Shown: positions 31,658-42,300 of the stretch, piece by piece
How positions within the stretch are numbered: position 1 is the stretch's first letter
Layout: every line of letters starts with the position of its first letter
Source: Petunia secreta
Taxonomy: Eukaryota; Streptophyta; Magnoliopsida; Solanales; Solanaceae
Length of the DNA stretch: 64,000 nt
Direction: 5' to 3'
NCBI GenBank assembly: GCA_029990175.1
Contig: JARKIP010000064.1
Coordinates: 12,976,001-13,040,000 of the forward strand
The notes under the pieces: model-generated
Database searches by the model: none
Told to the model about the DNA's origin: nothing
Seen by the model: only the letters and a program-made list of their open reading frames with translations
Position numbers and translations under genes: made by a program

Positions 31658-32414
31658 CTAAAAGACTTTAAAAATGGAAAGAACCCGGGTTTAGCCAATA
31701 AAGTCAAGCATTAAACAAAAAGCAAATTTAAAGTGCAATTCACTAACAAAACAGTATCTTCTGTCGTGTGTATTGGCTAGGTAAGGCTACCCCCACTTCC
31801 ATAAATCACCGTAATGTGCTCAAGTTTTGAATACAATTAGTATAAAGAACTTTTACACTACCATGCAACAAAAGGATTTCTTTAGCCGAGGGTCTATCGG
31901 AACAGCCTCTCCACCCAGGCGGAATAAGGTCTGCGTACATTCTCACCTCCCCCCACCACATTGTGGGGTAACACTAGGTATGTTGTACATAAAAATGGGA
32001 TTTGTGATATTGAAAATAAGAAAGGGTCACTTGCTACAACAGGTAAGTGTAACCTGAATACCTGATAGTGAAAGAAACTATTTACACCTGACACGTGACG
32101 ATGTATATTACTTAAACACTATTTGTATAAAGAAGTAGAATTCAGAGGATTGCAAAAGCATCGACACGACTAAAAACTAATTAAACATCCAATAATCTAA
32201 TTCCACATGAAATAAGTTTGAATAAAATGAACATTTAATAGGTCAATTGAAGTTACAAAGTTTGATTACATAACACGTAATATTGCTTATTTATACATAA
32301 TATTAGAGGGACATATGAAGATTCGACATATAATACTACAAAATTGGAATGATACAGATTACTTAATTAGTAGAATATTAGAATTTGGATTAATAATAAG
32401 AGATAGTACCTTAC
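31658..32414 (-). other. Predicted 5' UTR intron of RPS21, containing a SINE fragment
   Basis: A transcribed-looking leader at about 32460-32410 ends in CTTGTAAGGTACTATC, giving a donor at 32414 (GTAAGG) or 32409 (GTACTA). Acceptor candidates upstream of the ATG are TTTTAG (ending 31658) or GTAAAG (ending 31651). Leader introns are common in plant ribosomal protein genes. Exact ends need RNA. Confidence 0.6.
31882..31990 (+). mobile_element. Fragment of a TS-type Solanaceae SINE
   Basis: GCCGAGGGTCTATCGGAACA, AAGGTCTGCGTACATTCTCA, CCTCCCC and TGGGGTAACACTAGGTATGT match, from memory, the 3' body of the tobacco TS SINE family. The terminal TTG run is nearly lost (TTGTACAT) and the tRNA-like 5' part is absent. 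It sits in the predicted 5' UTR intron of RPS21, antisense to the gene. Confidence 0.8.
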
Positions 32415-32510
32415 AAGACAGCGAGAGAGACGACGACTGCGAATTGTGCTTTACGGGAGAAGAAGAACAGAGAAATGCTGCTTAAAAGGTTTATACCAAA
32501 ACCCTAGATC
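32410..32510 (-). promoter_or_regulatory. RPS21 promoter and leader exon: telo-box, TATA box, pyrimidine-rich leader
   Basis: On the minus strand CTAGGGTTT (telo-box complement AAACCCTAG at plus 32498-32506) is followed by TATAAA (plus 32495-32490) and, after about 30 bp, a pyrimidine-rich leader (TTTCTCTGTTCTTCTTCTCC). Telo-boxes are characteristic of plant ribosomal protein promoters. The telo-box sits unusually close to the TATA box. Confidence 0.7.
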
Positions 32511-32885
32511 GGATGATTGACTAAATTACCCCCCTCGTTATATTTTTTGAACCACCCAACCCCTGCAATAAAAATAAGTTCTGCACAATTTTTTTTTTTT
32601 AAAGCAAATATTCAACTAGGCAGTGAGCTATTTGCAAAAATATGACACGAGAAGCTTTGGTTTGCCAAAATGTCCTCACTAACAGATGTTTAGCAAAAAT
32701 GACCTCATTAGTTTAATGAAACTTTTTTCGGGCCAAAATACCCCTACAAACCAATAAAAAGACATGTCTCAGTTCCTCCCCTTCCTTTTCTCCATTCACG
32801 ATATCAAGAAAACCATAAAACCCCATTCCTTTTACAGATTGCTCTGTTCAAGAGAAGATTCAACGTAAGATTTCTTCAAGTTGCA
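32511..32885. other. Intergenic DNA upstream of RPS21
   Basis: AT-rich with a poly-T run at 32589-32600. Words such as GCCAAAATACCCCTAC and GCCAAAATGTCCTCAC resemble flanks of a degenerate repeat. No gene seen. Confidence 0.5.
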
Positions 32886-32889
32886 AGGG

Positions 32890-33840
32890 TAAAGTTCTCT
32901 GCAACTATTGCCAATAGTTTAAGCTCCGGTGCAATCAGCACCCTACATACATTTCTTGCCTATTGCCAAGACTCTATGGCTTGTTGCAAGTGCCAACTTG
33001 CAGAGAAAGTCTCTGCAACCCTTGTCTTATAGCTAAGAATTTAAGCTCTGGTGCAATGGGCACTTGGGAGACACTTCTTGGCTATTGTCAAGACTTTAAG
33101 CCCTCTTGAACTGGCCAACTTCAGGAAAAAAATCTCTGCAAGTCTTGGCAATAGCCAAGACTTTAAGTTCTGCTGCAAAGGGAAACTTACACTGAAAATC
33201 TCTAAAGTATTGGCAATAGCCAAGACTTTAAACTCTACTGCAATGGGAGGCTTGTAGAGACTTCTTGCCTATTGCCAAGACTTTAAGCCGTGTTGCTATG
33301 GTCTCTACAACTACAGAAAAAGTCTCAACAACTATTGCCAATAGCCAACACTTTAAACTCCAGCGGAATGAGCAACTTGTACAAATAGTCTCTGCAAGTA
33401 TTGACAATTGCCAGGACTTTAAACTCTAGTGGAAGGAGCAACTTGTACAAATAGTCTCTGCAAGTATTGGCAATTGCCAAGGCTTTTACCTATATTGCAG
33501 TGCAAAACTTGCAAAGAAAGTCTCTGCAACTCTTAGCAATAGCCCAGACTTTAAGTTGTGCTGCAAGGGGGACCTTACACTAAAAACCTCTAAGAGTATT
33601 GGCAATTGCCAAGACTTCTACCTCTACTGCAGTGAACAAGTTGGAGACAAAGTCTCTGCAACTCTTCGCAATAGCCGAGACTCTAAGTTCTGGTGGAAAC
33701 GACAACTTACACAGAACATCTCTGCAAGTATTGGCAATAGCCAAGACTTTAAACTCTACTGCGATAAGCACCTTACAGAGAAAGTCTATGCATGTCTTGG
33801 CCATGGTCAAGATTTTAAGCTCTATGCAAAACATGAATAT
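32890..33840. repeat. 66-bp minisatellite with a stem-loop in each unit
   Basis: The word GCCAAGACTTTAA and variants start at 33154, 33219, 33274, 33344, 33410, 33476, 33542, 33608, 33674, 33740 and 33806. From 33344 on the step is exactly 66; earlier units are less regular and extend back to about 32890. Each unit holds CTCTGCAAGTATTGGCAATA then GCCAAGAC, so TTGGC-AATA-GCCAA forms a 5-bp stem with a 4-base loop. Because 66 is a multiple of three, an open frame runs through the last units (33556-33984, 22-residue repeats with DFKLYC-like words); that may be a by-product. Confidence 0.9.
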
Positions 33841-33984
33841 CTAATAGCCATAGGCAATAAAAACCTTCAAATCACTCGAATCAAGCAAACACAAGAAAAA
33901 ATCTCAAATTTCCAGCACACAAAGAAGAAAGAAGGAGGCCAGGAATGGGGAAAGAGAGAAGGAAACATGTTCAGCGTGAATTAA

Positions 33985-34920
33985 AAAAGTTGGGGCAAAA
34001 TAGTTTTTTCATAAAGGGGGTATGATGTGGAGGGCATTTACTTAAAACATTTGTAAGTGGGGGCAATTAGATAAGACCATGTCTTATTGAGGGCACTAGG
34101 TGAAATTTTTTGGAGCCTAGTAGCTACTATATTAATAATAACAAATAAAATTTAGATGTCATGACATTTGATGTACCTGAAGTAGTGCCATTTAAAATAA
34201 AGGAACCAGCTAACTAAATTTCAAAGATATAGAAAAACTAGTTAGTGAGTGCATCCATGAAATAACAAGTCACATATGCATCCATAGGCCAAGAGTTAAA
34301 ATCGATAAGAAGCACCTCTAAGCTCTCACCTAGTCCCATGATTTCAATACCTAACAAGGCACATATGAATACCAAGACTCACTTCAATTGATGCGATGGG
34401 CTTTGTCCACTTAACTTTGTCTCACTCTGTGCAAAGAAAAAAAATCCAAGCCGAAACAACCCTTAATCTGTCGCATGCTAGGCTGTTTGGACAGAGATTT
34501 TCACGCCTCAAGCATACAGTCGTTGATGCCTTTGCAACTTGCCACCGGTTCCTTTGAAAATTAAATTCCAGTTGAGACACCCGCGTTGATGTGTCGCGCC
34601 AAACGATGTTTCAGCTGACTCTCATAAAACTCCCAGGCGAAACAATAGTTGATGCTTCGCATGGGATGCTGTTTCAGCTGAAAATGTGTCCCAAATCGCA
34701 AACATCGGGTGGCGCTTTTGCAATTTGCCACTGACCAACCTGTGCATAATTTCTCCCAATGGGAACACCCTATGGCGCGGGGCATGAGTGACTGTTTCAC
34801 CTGGACGCTGCTCCTAACACTTAGATCAACTCTAACACTTTGTCCCTGCAAATCAATGATCTTACTCGAACTCAAGCACTTCCAAACCATGTAGAACGAT
34901 CTGAATCCGCGGTCTGAGTA
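33985..34920. other. Non-coding stretch upstream of the transposon-derived ORF pair
   Basis: No gene seen. 34500-34760 contains related blocks (GTTGATG...GATGTTTCAGCTGA near 34583 and GATGCTGTTTCAGCTGA near 34650), that is, a degenerate tandem repeat of about 80-90 bp. Confidence 0.5.
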
Positions 34921-35971
34921 GTGGAAGGATCTAACAATGTAGTGCCAGCTACTTCCAAACTATCGAGCAAGAAGGGAAAGACAGTGGCAGTGAAAAAAAA
35001 AGGAAAAACTCCACTTCAACCTGAGGATGATAGTTCTAATGAAGAAAATGAATCTGATGATGATAATGTTGTTGATGATGATGATGACACCCTTTTACCC
35101 TCGGATATACCTTCCACCAGCGCTCCTATTGATAGATCACTTTGGAAGGGTCAATTTGTTAGTGATGAGGCTTATCGGGCTTACCAATGGATTATAGAAA
35201 ATTACTCGAGAGAAAAGCCTGAACTTCCACGCATGTGAGCAAGAATGTCCAGAGATCCTTACAAAGGTGAATTAGAGAAAGTGGGAAAGGTTTATGCGAG
35301 GGCCTAAGGGTAAGGCCAATGTGACAGCCGTGAAAAAATTATATGCTAATTGGGACCCTAAAAAGACTAACATAGTGCGGATTCAAGAGGTTGATGTTGA
35401 TTTGTTTGCACGTGTTATCAATGCTTATTATAGGGCCAACAATGCAGCTATGGAAGACTTCCACAAAATGTTCGCCAGTCCGAATTATGAGGCTATTGTT
35501 GATGTGTTATGTGAGCAGCCGGATGAAGGGGAGAAAATTGAGTGGGTGAGTAACACCACGAGGGATCACGCCATCTTAGCTAAGAGGTTCATGCATAGAG
35601 AGGTGCGAGCGTGGCACAATTGGGTTACTAACTATCTTACGCCAACTGGGCATCAGACCAATGTTCTTAGGGAGAGAGTGTTGATCTTGTATGTTGTTAT
35701 GACTAGTATGTTCTTGAATCTGGGAGAGCTTATGCATGAGCAGATGGTGCACACCTTGATAGCATTAATGAGGAAGCATAAAGTTCCATTTTACGATGCA
35801 GATGAGTATGTTGGGGAACCAAAATTGCATGACATCACATCAGTTCAGGACCCTTCGGCTAAGAGAAATGACAAGAGATCTATGCCTATGCGAGTTGAGA
35901 AAGTTGAGGCCGACTGGATGAAGGAGCAGGAGGCACTGGATAGACTGTTGATGACTCAGTTGGAGGCCTGA
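34921..35971 (+). pseudogene. Transposon-derived protein resembling the 'putative plant transposon protein' domain, frameshifted
   Basis: Two open segments in different frames: 34921-35238 (low complexity; lysine-rich start, acidic DDDDNVVDDDDDT-like run, then LWKGQFVSDEAYRAYQW) and 35294-35971 (VDLFARVINAYYRANN, VRAWHNWVTNYLTPTGH, RERVLILYVVMTSMF, LGELMHEQMVHTLIAL). The second segment resembles the plant domain known as putative plant transposon protein (Transposase_32), which in Solanaceae is often linked to Athila-like elements. A stop and one frame change separate the halves, so this copy is probably dead. Family assignment is from memory. Confidence 0.6.
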
Positions 35972-37637
35972 GATACATTGATGAAGATTAGACTAGTGGA
36001 TCTTGGCTTCTGTGCAGGGTGCTAGAGCGACCCGCTCTATTGGCACCCAGACTGAGATAGAGCTTACAGCGAAGGTTGTAGAGTTGAGTGCTACTGATGG
36101 CACTGTTGTGGAGTCATTTCCTGGCACCACCACAGTGGAGGGTTCGTTGATCGATGTTGTGAGCGCAACTAGCACTATATTGTTATATCCTTCCACTGCT
36201 CAGGCTGCGGATTCATACCGATCTGCAACATCTCCAGACTCTGCAGCATAAGGGAGTTTCTTGATACCTACTCTTGTTCATTCTTTTTATTTTTGTGCAG
36301 TGGACCATGCACTATTTTAAGTGTGGGGTGGGGTATCATGAATTGTAATTGTATTTTTGCTGCTTTTAGTTTTATTTTTAGATTAGTGACATAATCCTTA
36401 GGTTTTCTTCAAGCCACGGTTCTTTCACGATAATGCCTTTTGTTTTGAACCGGGTGCTTTTAGTTAAAAAAAATCATAAAATTCAAAAATACAAAAAAAA
36501 ATAATAAAATAAAAAAATAGGAGTAGATAAGTGGTGAAGGACTTGTGCTTTCTTTGTGACTTGTTTGATACTAGCATATTTAGTCCTTTGCATAAAAGTT
36601 GAACTTCCCTAGAGATTTTTAGTGTAAGTTTTATATTGGATTGATAGATGATCTTGTTAGTGACTCTTCGGCTCAGGTTTTTTACTTTACTTGTTGACTT
36701 TACGACTTTGTCTCATTTGCTCTTGTTAGGAGTTGAAATTGTTCCGTCTTGAGTAGTTCATGTGCCAAGTATGGTGAGGTGTTAGTATTGATTCTGGTGC
36801 TTGCACAATTTGTCTAGAACTTCCCTTGATTGTTTTTCGAGGCAAAATCCTAAGATGTACTCTGCTTAGGAAATGATAGTAGGTCTTCTTTAGCCCGTTT
36901 GAATTTTTTTTTCTAGCCTTCCCTTGATGATATGACCCTAGTTAGCCCCTTTGAGCTTATAGCCTTTTTATTGGAAGCCATATTACAAGTCGTAACCTAT
37001 TTTTGTGCTTTGCACTGTTCATTCTATTTTTTCATATCTCCCTAAGCACTTATCTATATTATGAGCTGAACAACTTAAGTTGGAGCAAAAGGGTGGTGCA
37101 GTTTTGAGTTGGTGACCATGACAAGCAAAAGTGTTGAAAAAAAAAAGAGAAAAATGTGTGAAAGAAAATTTAAAAAAAATGAGATGAAAAGGAAGGAAAA
37201 AAAAGAGAAAGTGAATAAAAAGATGAGCAATTGGGAGTTGAATTGAAAGGAAAACCGTGGTTGGAAAGAAAGTGACAATTGAGGTTTAAATATGGTTTAT
37301 AAGTGCTTAGGGAGGTGAAGTCACTATTATCCATATATTTGTCCTACCCGTCCCCTAGCCAACATTAGAACCTTGATAAAGTCCTGTTTGATTTTAGGCC
37401 GAGTGTACCTACATTAGTAGAGAATTACAAGACGGACAAGCCTATGGTACCATTGTGTGGCACTTGAATTTCTTTGTGAGTGTGAGCGAATTCTTTCTAT
37501 CTTAGCGTCCCTTATAATTAATTTGATCTATTTATGTGTGATTGGGACTAGGCTTTGATTGGTGATGGTACATAGATTATGAGAGATATGAGCTTTTGTT
37601 AGGCTACCTAATCTTGAGCGAGTGGGCATGTCTTGAG
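35972..37637. other. Non-coding tail after the transposon-derived ORF
   Basis: Short open stretch to 36251 with no recognisable product. A purine-rich AAGTGTGGGGTGGGGTATC lies at 36319-36337, the kind of tract seen near the 3' end of Athila-like elements. 37130-37220 is A/G-rich low-complexity sequence. No LTR pair could be assigned. Confidence 0.5.
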
Positions 37638-38239
37638 TGTGTTGGCCTAAATCGAGCTAGGACAACAAATCGAATTTATTTTGGGGTAGATTGATAATTT
37701 GCTTGTATCAAAGTTATGGCTGAACCGAGATTGAATTTAAATAAGGTAAACGCTTAATAGAATGAAATAAATGAGGTAGAAAATAAACGAGCAGTAATGT
37801 GTATAAAATGAGACAAAGCTTAAAAGAAAGAATATAAGCTAAATGTTATATTTTTGGGTGCCCTCCTTGGTTACAAATGAATCATATGTATAGTTGAAAA
37901 GAAAAGTGACGTTATAGCCACAATAACTATGCTTTTATGGCCATTAATCTGCATTTGATCGTGGTCAGCCCACGATTTTCTTATTAAATGCCTGGGCAAT
38001 GGTCGACGGTTATAAAGACCAAGCCTCATTTTGACGAGGTGTCATGCTCGATCGGCGATCATGTGGTCGTGGTGATCATTTCGAGCTCTGTACCTTAGGC
38101 TCGGTTTTGCTTCTTCCCCGAGGTGATTTTTTGAGGCAGGGGGCCATACCATCTCCCCTCGCGGACTCGCCTCTTAAGATCGACTTGTGTCAAGCCACGC
38201 GCCCTTACTCAAGGTCTCGGTGACTTTTCACCCAATACA
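37638..38239 (-). mobile_element. 3' LTR of element 4
   Basis: Minus strand TGTATTGGGTGAAAAG (from 38239) to ATTTAGGCCAACACA (37638). Ends align with those of element 2 (TGTATTGGGT, ATTTAGGCCCATACA) but the middle is strongly diverged, so the two are different subfamilies. Confidence 0.85.
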
Positions 38240-38243
38240 GATA

Positions 38244-38258
38244 GTCCCCCCACTCCTC
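38244..38258 (-). other. Polypurine tract of element 4
   Basis: Minus strand GAGGAGTGGGGGGAC, identical to 27434-27448 in element 2. Confidence 0.9.
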
Positions 38259-38449
38259 GAGTAGTTGTCATATCTGTCGAGGAGTAGAATGAGTTTAGGC
38301 TGGAGATCGACGTGGCCGTTCATGCGCCGTGAAATTCAAAAGTGGCGGTTGGCAGTCCATACTCCCATCAATCACGCGTGGAAATCACTGATTGGGCGTG
38401 ATTTTTTACTTTGCCTTCCCTATGTAAATGTAATCATGTCGCCTTAATC

Positions 38450-38458
38450 TATATATAG
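38450..38458 (+). promoter_or_regulatory. TATA box for the opposite-strand gene of element 4
   Basis: TATATATAG about 110 bp upstream of ATG 38560, followed by a pyrimidine-rich leader (CCTTTTCTCCTTCTTCTTCA). Same arrangement as at 27197-27208. Confidence 0.6.
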
Positions 38459-38559
38459 TCGCGCCTTTTCTCCTTCTTCTTCACTTATTTCTTAGTACTC
38501 AATAGCAAATCTTCTTGAAATTTTCTTCTTTTTCCGCCCAGAAATTCCTTTCTGAAAAA

Positions 38560-41206
38560 ATGTCTAAGCCAAATTCACCAAATTCTTCACCCTCTTTGGT
38601 TGACATCATGATCATTGGTGGCGAATTAGTGAACGTTCCCGAACCATTGAGCGTTATTGTTCCCCCTGATTTTAACATTGATAATTTACCTCAATTAAGT
38701 GGTTTGGGCCAAGAACAGTGCCCAGCCATGGCTGACACTGCCGAGGCAGTTATGGTGGATAACGAAGATGTTACCACGAAGGACATTGGTAACGAAGAGC
38801 CTCTTTCAGACGATCTCGAGCTTGAATCTCACCATGTTATCCCCTCCAAAATAGACCTCTAAAAGGATTTCGTCATGCAGCTTCAAACCGAGATGGATAT
38901 CAGGAGGATAAGAATATCCCTGTTCAAAATATACCAAGCTTGATTACTCAAGTGAACATACATCTGGTTCGGTCTGATTGCAATTAGGGTCCCGAGATTA
39001 AGGTTGGTATTCCTGCCCCCGATAGCCGAAATGTGATAGAGTTGAAGGACGCTCTTTTGTTTTCACCTACCCCTTTACAAGAGGTTTTTCTCTTCCTATT
39101 CCTAAGGTGTTGGACACCTTTTGCCGTACCTACTAATTATGCATAGGTCAAATTGGCCCCAGGGTATGGAGGCATATTTAATGCCTTGAATTTTTGAGCA
39201 AGCTAGTCAGGGTTACCTTTACTCTTGATCATTTTTTGTACCTCTTCTACCCCTCACTTCACAAGGACAGAATCATCCAGCTTAAAAAACGAGGCCCGTA
39301 CTCGTTGATTACAAAGAGTGAAGATACCAAGGATTGTGGATGGGATGAGCTTCGTTTTTATGTCCACTAACCTTTTGTCCTCGAGGCCTAATTTTCCTGA
39401 TCAATGGAATTTAGCATGTAAGTATATTCCTCGGTCTTTTTCGGTTTTACTTTTGCACTTCTTTGATTAATTCCCCTTCTTCGAATTGCTTTAGCCGAGG
39501 CGATCCCAATTGTTCGCTCGAGGGATTTGACCCAATGGGTCCAAGCTATTATTGATGCCAAATCCAAATCGGAAAGATCATGGATGGTTTTGGTTGCTTT
39601 GGACGAGAAACGATGGGCATGCAAACGGCACGATGAGTTGTCTAAATCTTTGTTTTCCATCTCTTCCTCGAGCATCTTTTCTTGGCGAATCTTTTATCTC
39701 TCTTTGTTGTAGGTCTCCCAAAGAGGGCGTTCACTGCACCGAAGGAGAAAAAATGAAAGAAAGACAAGAAGGAAGAAGTCCCCGAGGCGAGAGATGTTTT
39801 AAGTGCCCTTCAAGGTTTGATTGGAAACCTTTCGAAGGGAAAGAAAAAAAAAAGAAAAGGAAGAGGAAGAGATAGGAGCAGTCCCCGAGGGGTCACCTGA
39901 CATTGGGGTTAAGACAGGTTGGGTGTTTTTCCCTTCGGTTTTCGTTTTTCCTTTTGCTTCATTTTTCTGTTAATCGTATTTTTCCTTTTCCTTTTAGCTT
40001 TGAAAAGGAAGAAGTCATCCTTGAAGGAAACTTTGGAAGGAAAACGGGCTAGAATAGAGCATGTCCCTTTTCTCGAGTTCACTCCTATCGGGGAGATGGA
40101 GAGGGACCAAGAAAAGGTTGTAGTTTCCCCTCCTTGCGAGCCAGAGCCAGTTCAAGTTAATGATAAAGCTAAAGGGGTAGCTCAGCCTTCAACTGCAATG
40201 GAAATGGAAGATGTTCAACCACCTCGAGTGAAAAGCAAGATTCCTCGGGCGTCTTCCGAGCCTGATACTGACTCAGCTTCTTGGAAGCAATATCGTTACA
40301 TTAAGATCTCATCCAATCTTTGCCTCTTAGATGGTGATATTCAAGTCCCGATCAGTCTTCGTGGGCTCCTTGGTCCATTGGAACGTGACTGCCTCATGAA
40401 GAGTATTATTGCTGATTTGATGGTTGATGTTGCTCAACACACTATTCATGTATGCTTTTTCTCCCTCAACTTTTCCTTTCGGCCTTGTTTTTGCTTCCTT
40501 TTTTTATTTTTCTGATTTTTTCATTATAGTGTTACATCAACTCTAGTAGAACTGCCGAGATTGAGTGTCGTCGAGATGAAAATCTTAGGCAAGTGAGGGC
40601 AGGATGAAGGCAAGAGCGGGCAGGTCTCGAGTCTCAGATGAGGAGTCTTAGGAAAGAATTGTTGAGCACAAGGCTTGAGCTTGACCAAGCCAAGAGAGCT
40701 GCTGACGAATCTGATTTCGAGGTGCTCAAAGCTCTCGAGGCTAAGTCCGCCATTGAGGAGGAAATGGTTCGTTTGAAAGAGCTCTGCAATGCTGAGCTGA
40801 AGAGGGTGAGAACCGAGGCCCAGTCTGTTATTAACGAGTGCGCTAAGAAGTTTTATGCTGATTTGAGACAGAAGTTGCTCAAAATAAATGAGCTAGTCGG
40901 AGAGAAAGAACAGCTGGCTGGGGAGAAAGAACGACTTGAAAACGAGGTTAAGGCTTTACAGAACAAAGTCGATTATTTCTCCTCGAGGCGTGGAATAAGG
41001 AGGACCCGAGCCAAAGTTGACAAGAATTGGGTTGTTATTCAAACGAGGCTAAAAACTTTGAAGGAGTATCGTAGCGGGGCTAACCTTGATGCAGAAATCA
41101 TTAAGGTTTAGAGTGATGCTACCACAACTAAAAATTTAATGGAGAGCCTTCCTTCGAGCAGCGGGAGCTCGGATGATGAGGAAGATGATTCCGAGGCTGA
41201 AGCTTA
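38560..41206 (+). pseudogene. Opposite-strand multi-exon gene in element 4, homologous to 24251-27070
   Basis: Exons inferred by comparison: A 38560-39417 (donor GTAAGT), B 39495-39632 (acceptor CTTTAG; donor position reads ATGAGT, lost GT), C from 39713 (acceptor TTGTAG), D 39998-40449 (acceptor TTTTAG, donor GTATGC), E 40530-41206 (acceptor TTATAG). Matching blocks: FPDQWNLA versus FPEQWNN at the A/B junction; LTQWVQAIIDAKSKSERSW and WACKRHD in B; LKRKKSSLKETLEGKRAR in D; a coiled coil with RAKVDKNWVVIQTRLK in E; tail LPSSSGSSDDEEDDSEAEA. In-frame stops at 38860-38862 and 41109-41111 and other lesions in A show decay. Function unknown. Confidence 0.83.
40638..41206 (+). CDS. Exon E of the opposite-strand gene in element 4 (coiled coil)
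   Basis: Charged helical sequence (LRKELLSTRLELDQAKRAAD, ELVGEKEQLAGEKERLENEV) followed by the conserved KVDKNW block. A TAG at 41109-41111 truncates it ahead of the acidic tail that ends at 41206. Confidence 0.78.
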
Positions 41207-41750
41207 GAATAGCTTTTTTATTTTTTTTTTGTCGTCATTTTTTGTTAAGGCCTTTGGGCCACTTGTTTTGTGAATAATTTGGCCTTTGAGCCGTTTTACG
41301 AATGAAACTTCTTTTTTTTTTTTTTTAGAATATTGGTTGTGCTCAATATCCCTTAGATGAGTTTGCTTGCAAGGCTTTTCAGATCTTTTATTTGTTCGAG
41401 CTAGCTTAGGACGACGTCTCGCCCTTGAGCCGGAGACTTAAATAATAATTGGCTATGCATATCAGATGATAATAAAAATATTTTGAATCAAAGCTTATTT
41501 CATTGATAAGATACATTTGCGAGCCTTTATTACAAAAGATGCCTGGTCGCAACAGGACTTAGGCAGAAACACTAAATGATCAAAGCATGAACTAATAAAC
41601 GAATCTCTAAGGGTGGTCCTCGGCGAGATGATCACTTGTTCTCCGAGGGTCTTGTGTGTTGAAGTCTCCGGTTATTGAGTCTTCACTTATTTGAAAAAAA
41701 CTTTTATTATAAACGATCAATCAATTCGACTAATCCCCTTTCATCCTTCC
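41207..41750. other. Non-coding 3' region of the opposite-strand gene, element 4
   Basis: T-rich runs (41218-41230, 41311-41326) and GGGCC words; no gene. Positionally equals 23538-24250 of element 2. The deletion junction that removed RT to integrase must lie between here and about 41940. Confidence 0.55.
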
Positions 41751-41939
41751 CCCAGTGATCGAGTGCATGGTGCAACTTGATTACTGGGTTTCATTTTCTT
41801 CAAAAAGGAAGACGAGGGGTCTTAGAAAATTGATCATTTCATTTGCTTGGCCCAATCGGGGCGACTGTACTTTTCATTGTAATCGAATAACACTCTCGCG
41901 CTATTCGTTGCTCTCCTCAAATGGCTCTTATTCCCCATG

Positions 41940-42300
41940 GGGTTGGGAACTAATTACTTGGTGCAGGGTCAATGGTACAGCTTTCATTTTATAGATCCAA
42001 GGCCTTCCAAGAATGCCATTATAGGCCATGTCCTCGGCCATTACTTGAAAGATGGTTTTCTTGTCCACTCACTCTGCAGTTGAAGTGAGGGTTATTTCTC
42101 CCAATGTCTTCTCGGTGGAGTTGTTGAACCCTGATAATATGGTTACTTTGGGACGACGAGGCCCTTCAACCACATCTTCTTGATGGCACCATAGTTAATG
42201 ATGTTCACCGAGCTGCCAAGATCTATTAAGGCTTGTTTGACATCGCAATCGTTGATCCTGAGTGTGATTACTACTGCAATGTGGTGGAGAAACATCATCC
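41940..42300 (-). pseudogene. Protease remnant of element 4, split by insertion of element 3
   Basis: Minus strand encodes ALIDLGSSVNII, IKKMWLKG, LSGFNNSTEKTLGEITL, FQVMAEDMAYNGILGRPW and LTLHQVI, matching the protease of element 2 block by block. The 5' side of the reading frame is interrupted at 42300/42301 by element 3 and resumes at 62105. Confidence 0.88.

Larger units (their letters stand above)
37638..42300 (-). mobile_element. Tat-lineage element 4 (left part): 3' LTR, opposite-strand gene, protease remnant
   Basis: Minus-strand relative of element 2 (same PPT, same LTR start TGTATTGGGT, same opposite-strand gene). The 3' LTR is 37638-38239. After the gene, protease appears at about 42290-41940, so RT, both RNase H domains and integrase are absent from the roughly 700 bp between. 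The element continues at 62105 beyond the inserted element 3. The 5-bp flank left of the LTR is TTGAG; the other end is outside the window. Confidence 0.9.

Noticed and set aside
33556..33984. Possible 142-aa protein made of 22-residue repeats
   Set aside because: Explained by a 66-bp tandem repeat whose period is a multiple of three; no promoter or family support. Kept only as part of the repeat entry.
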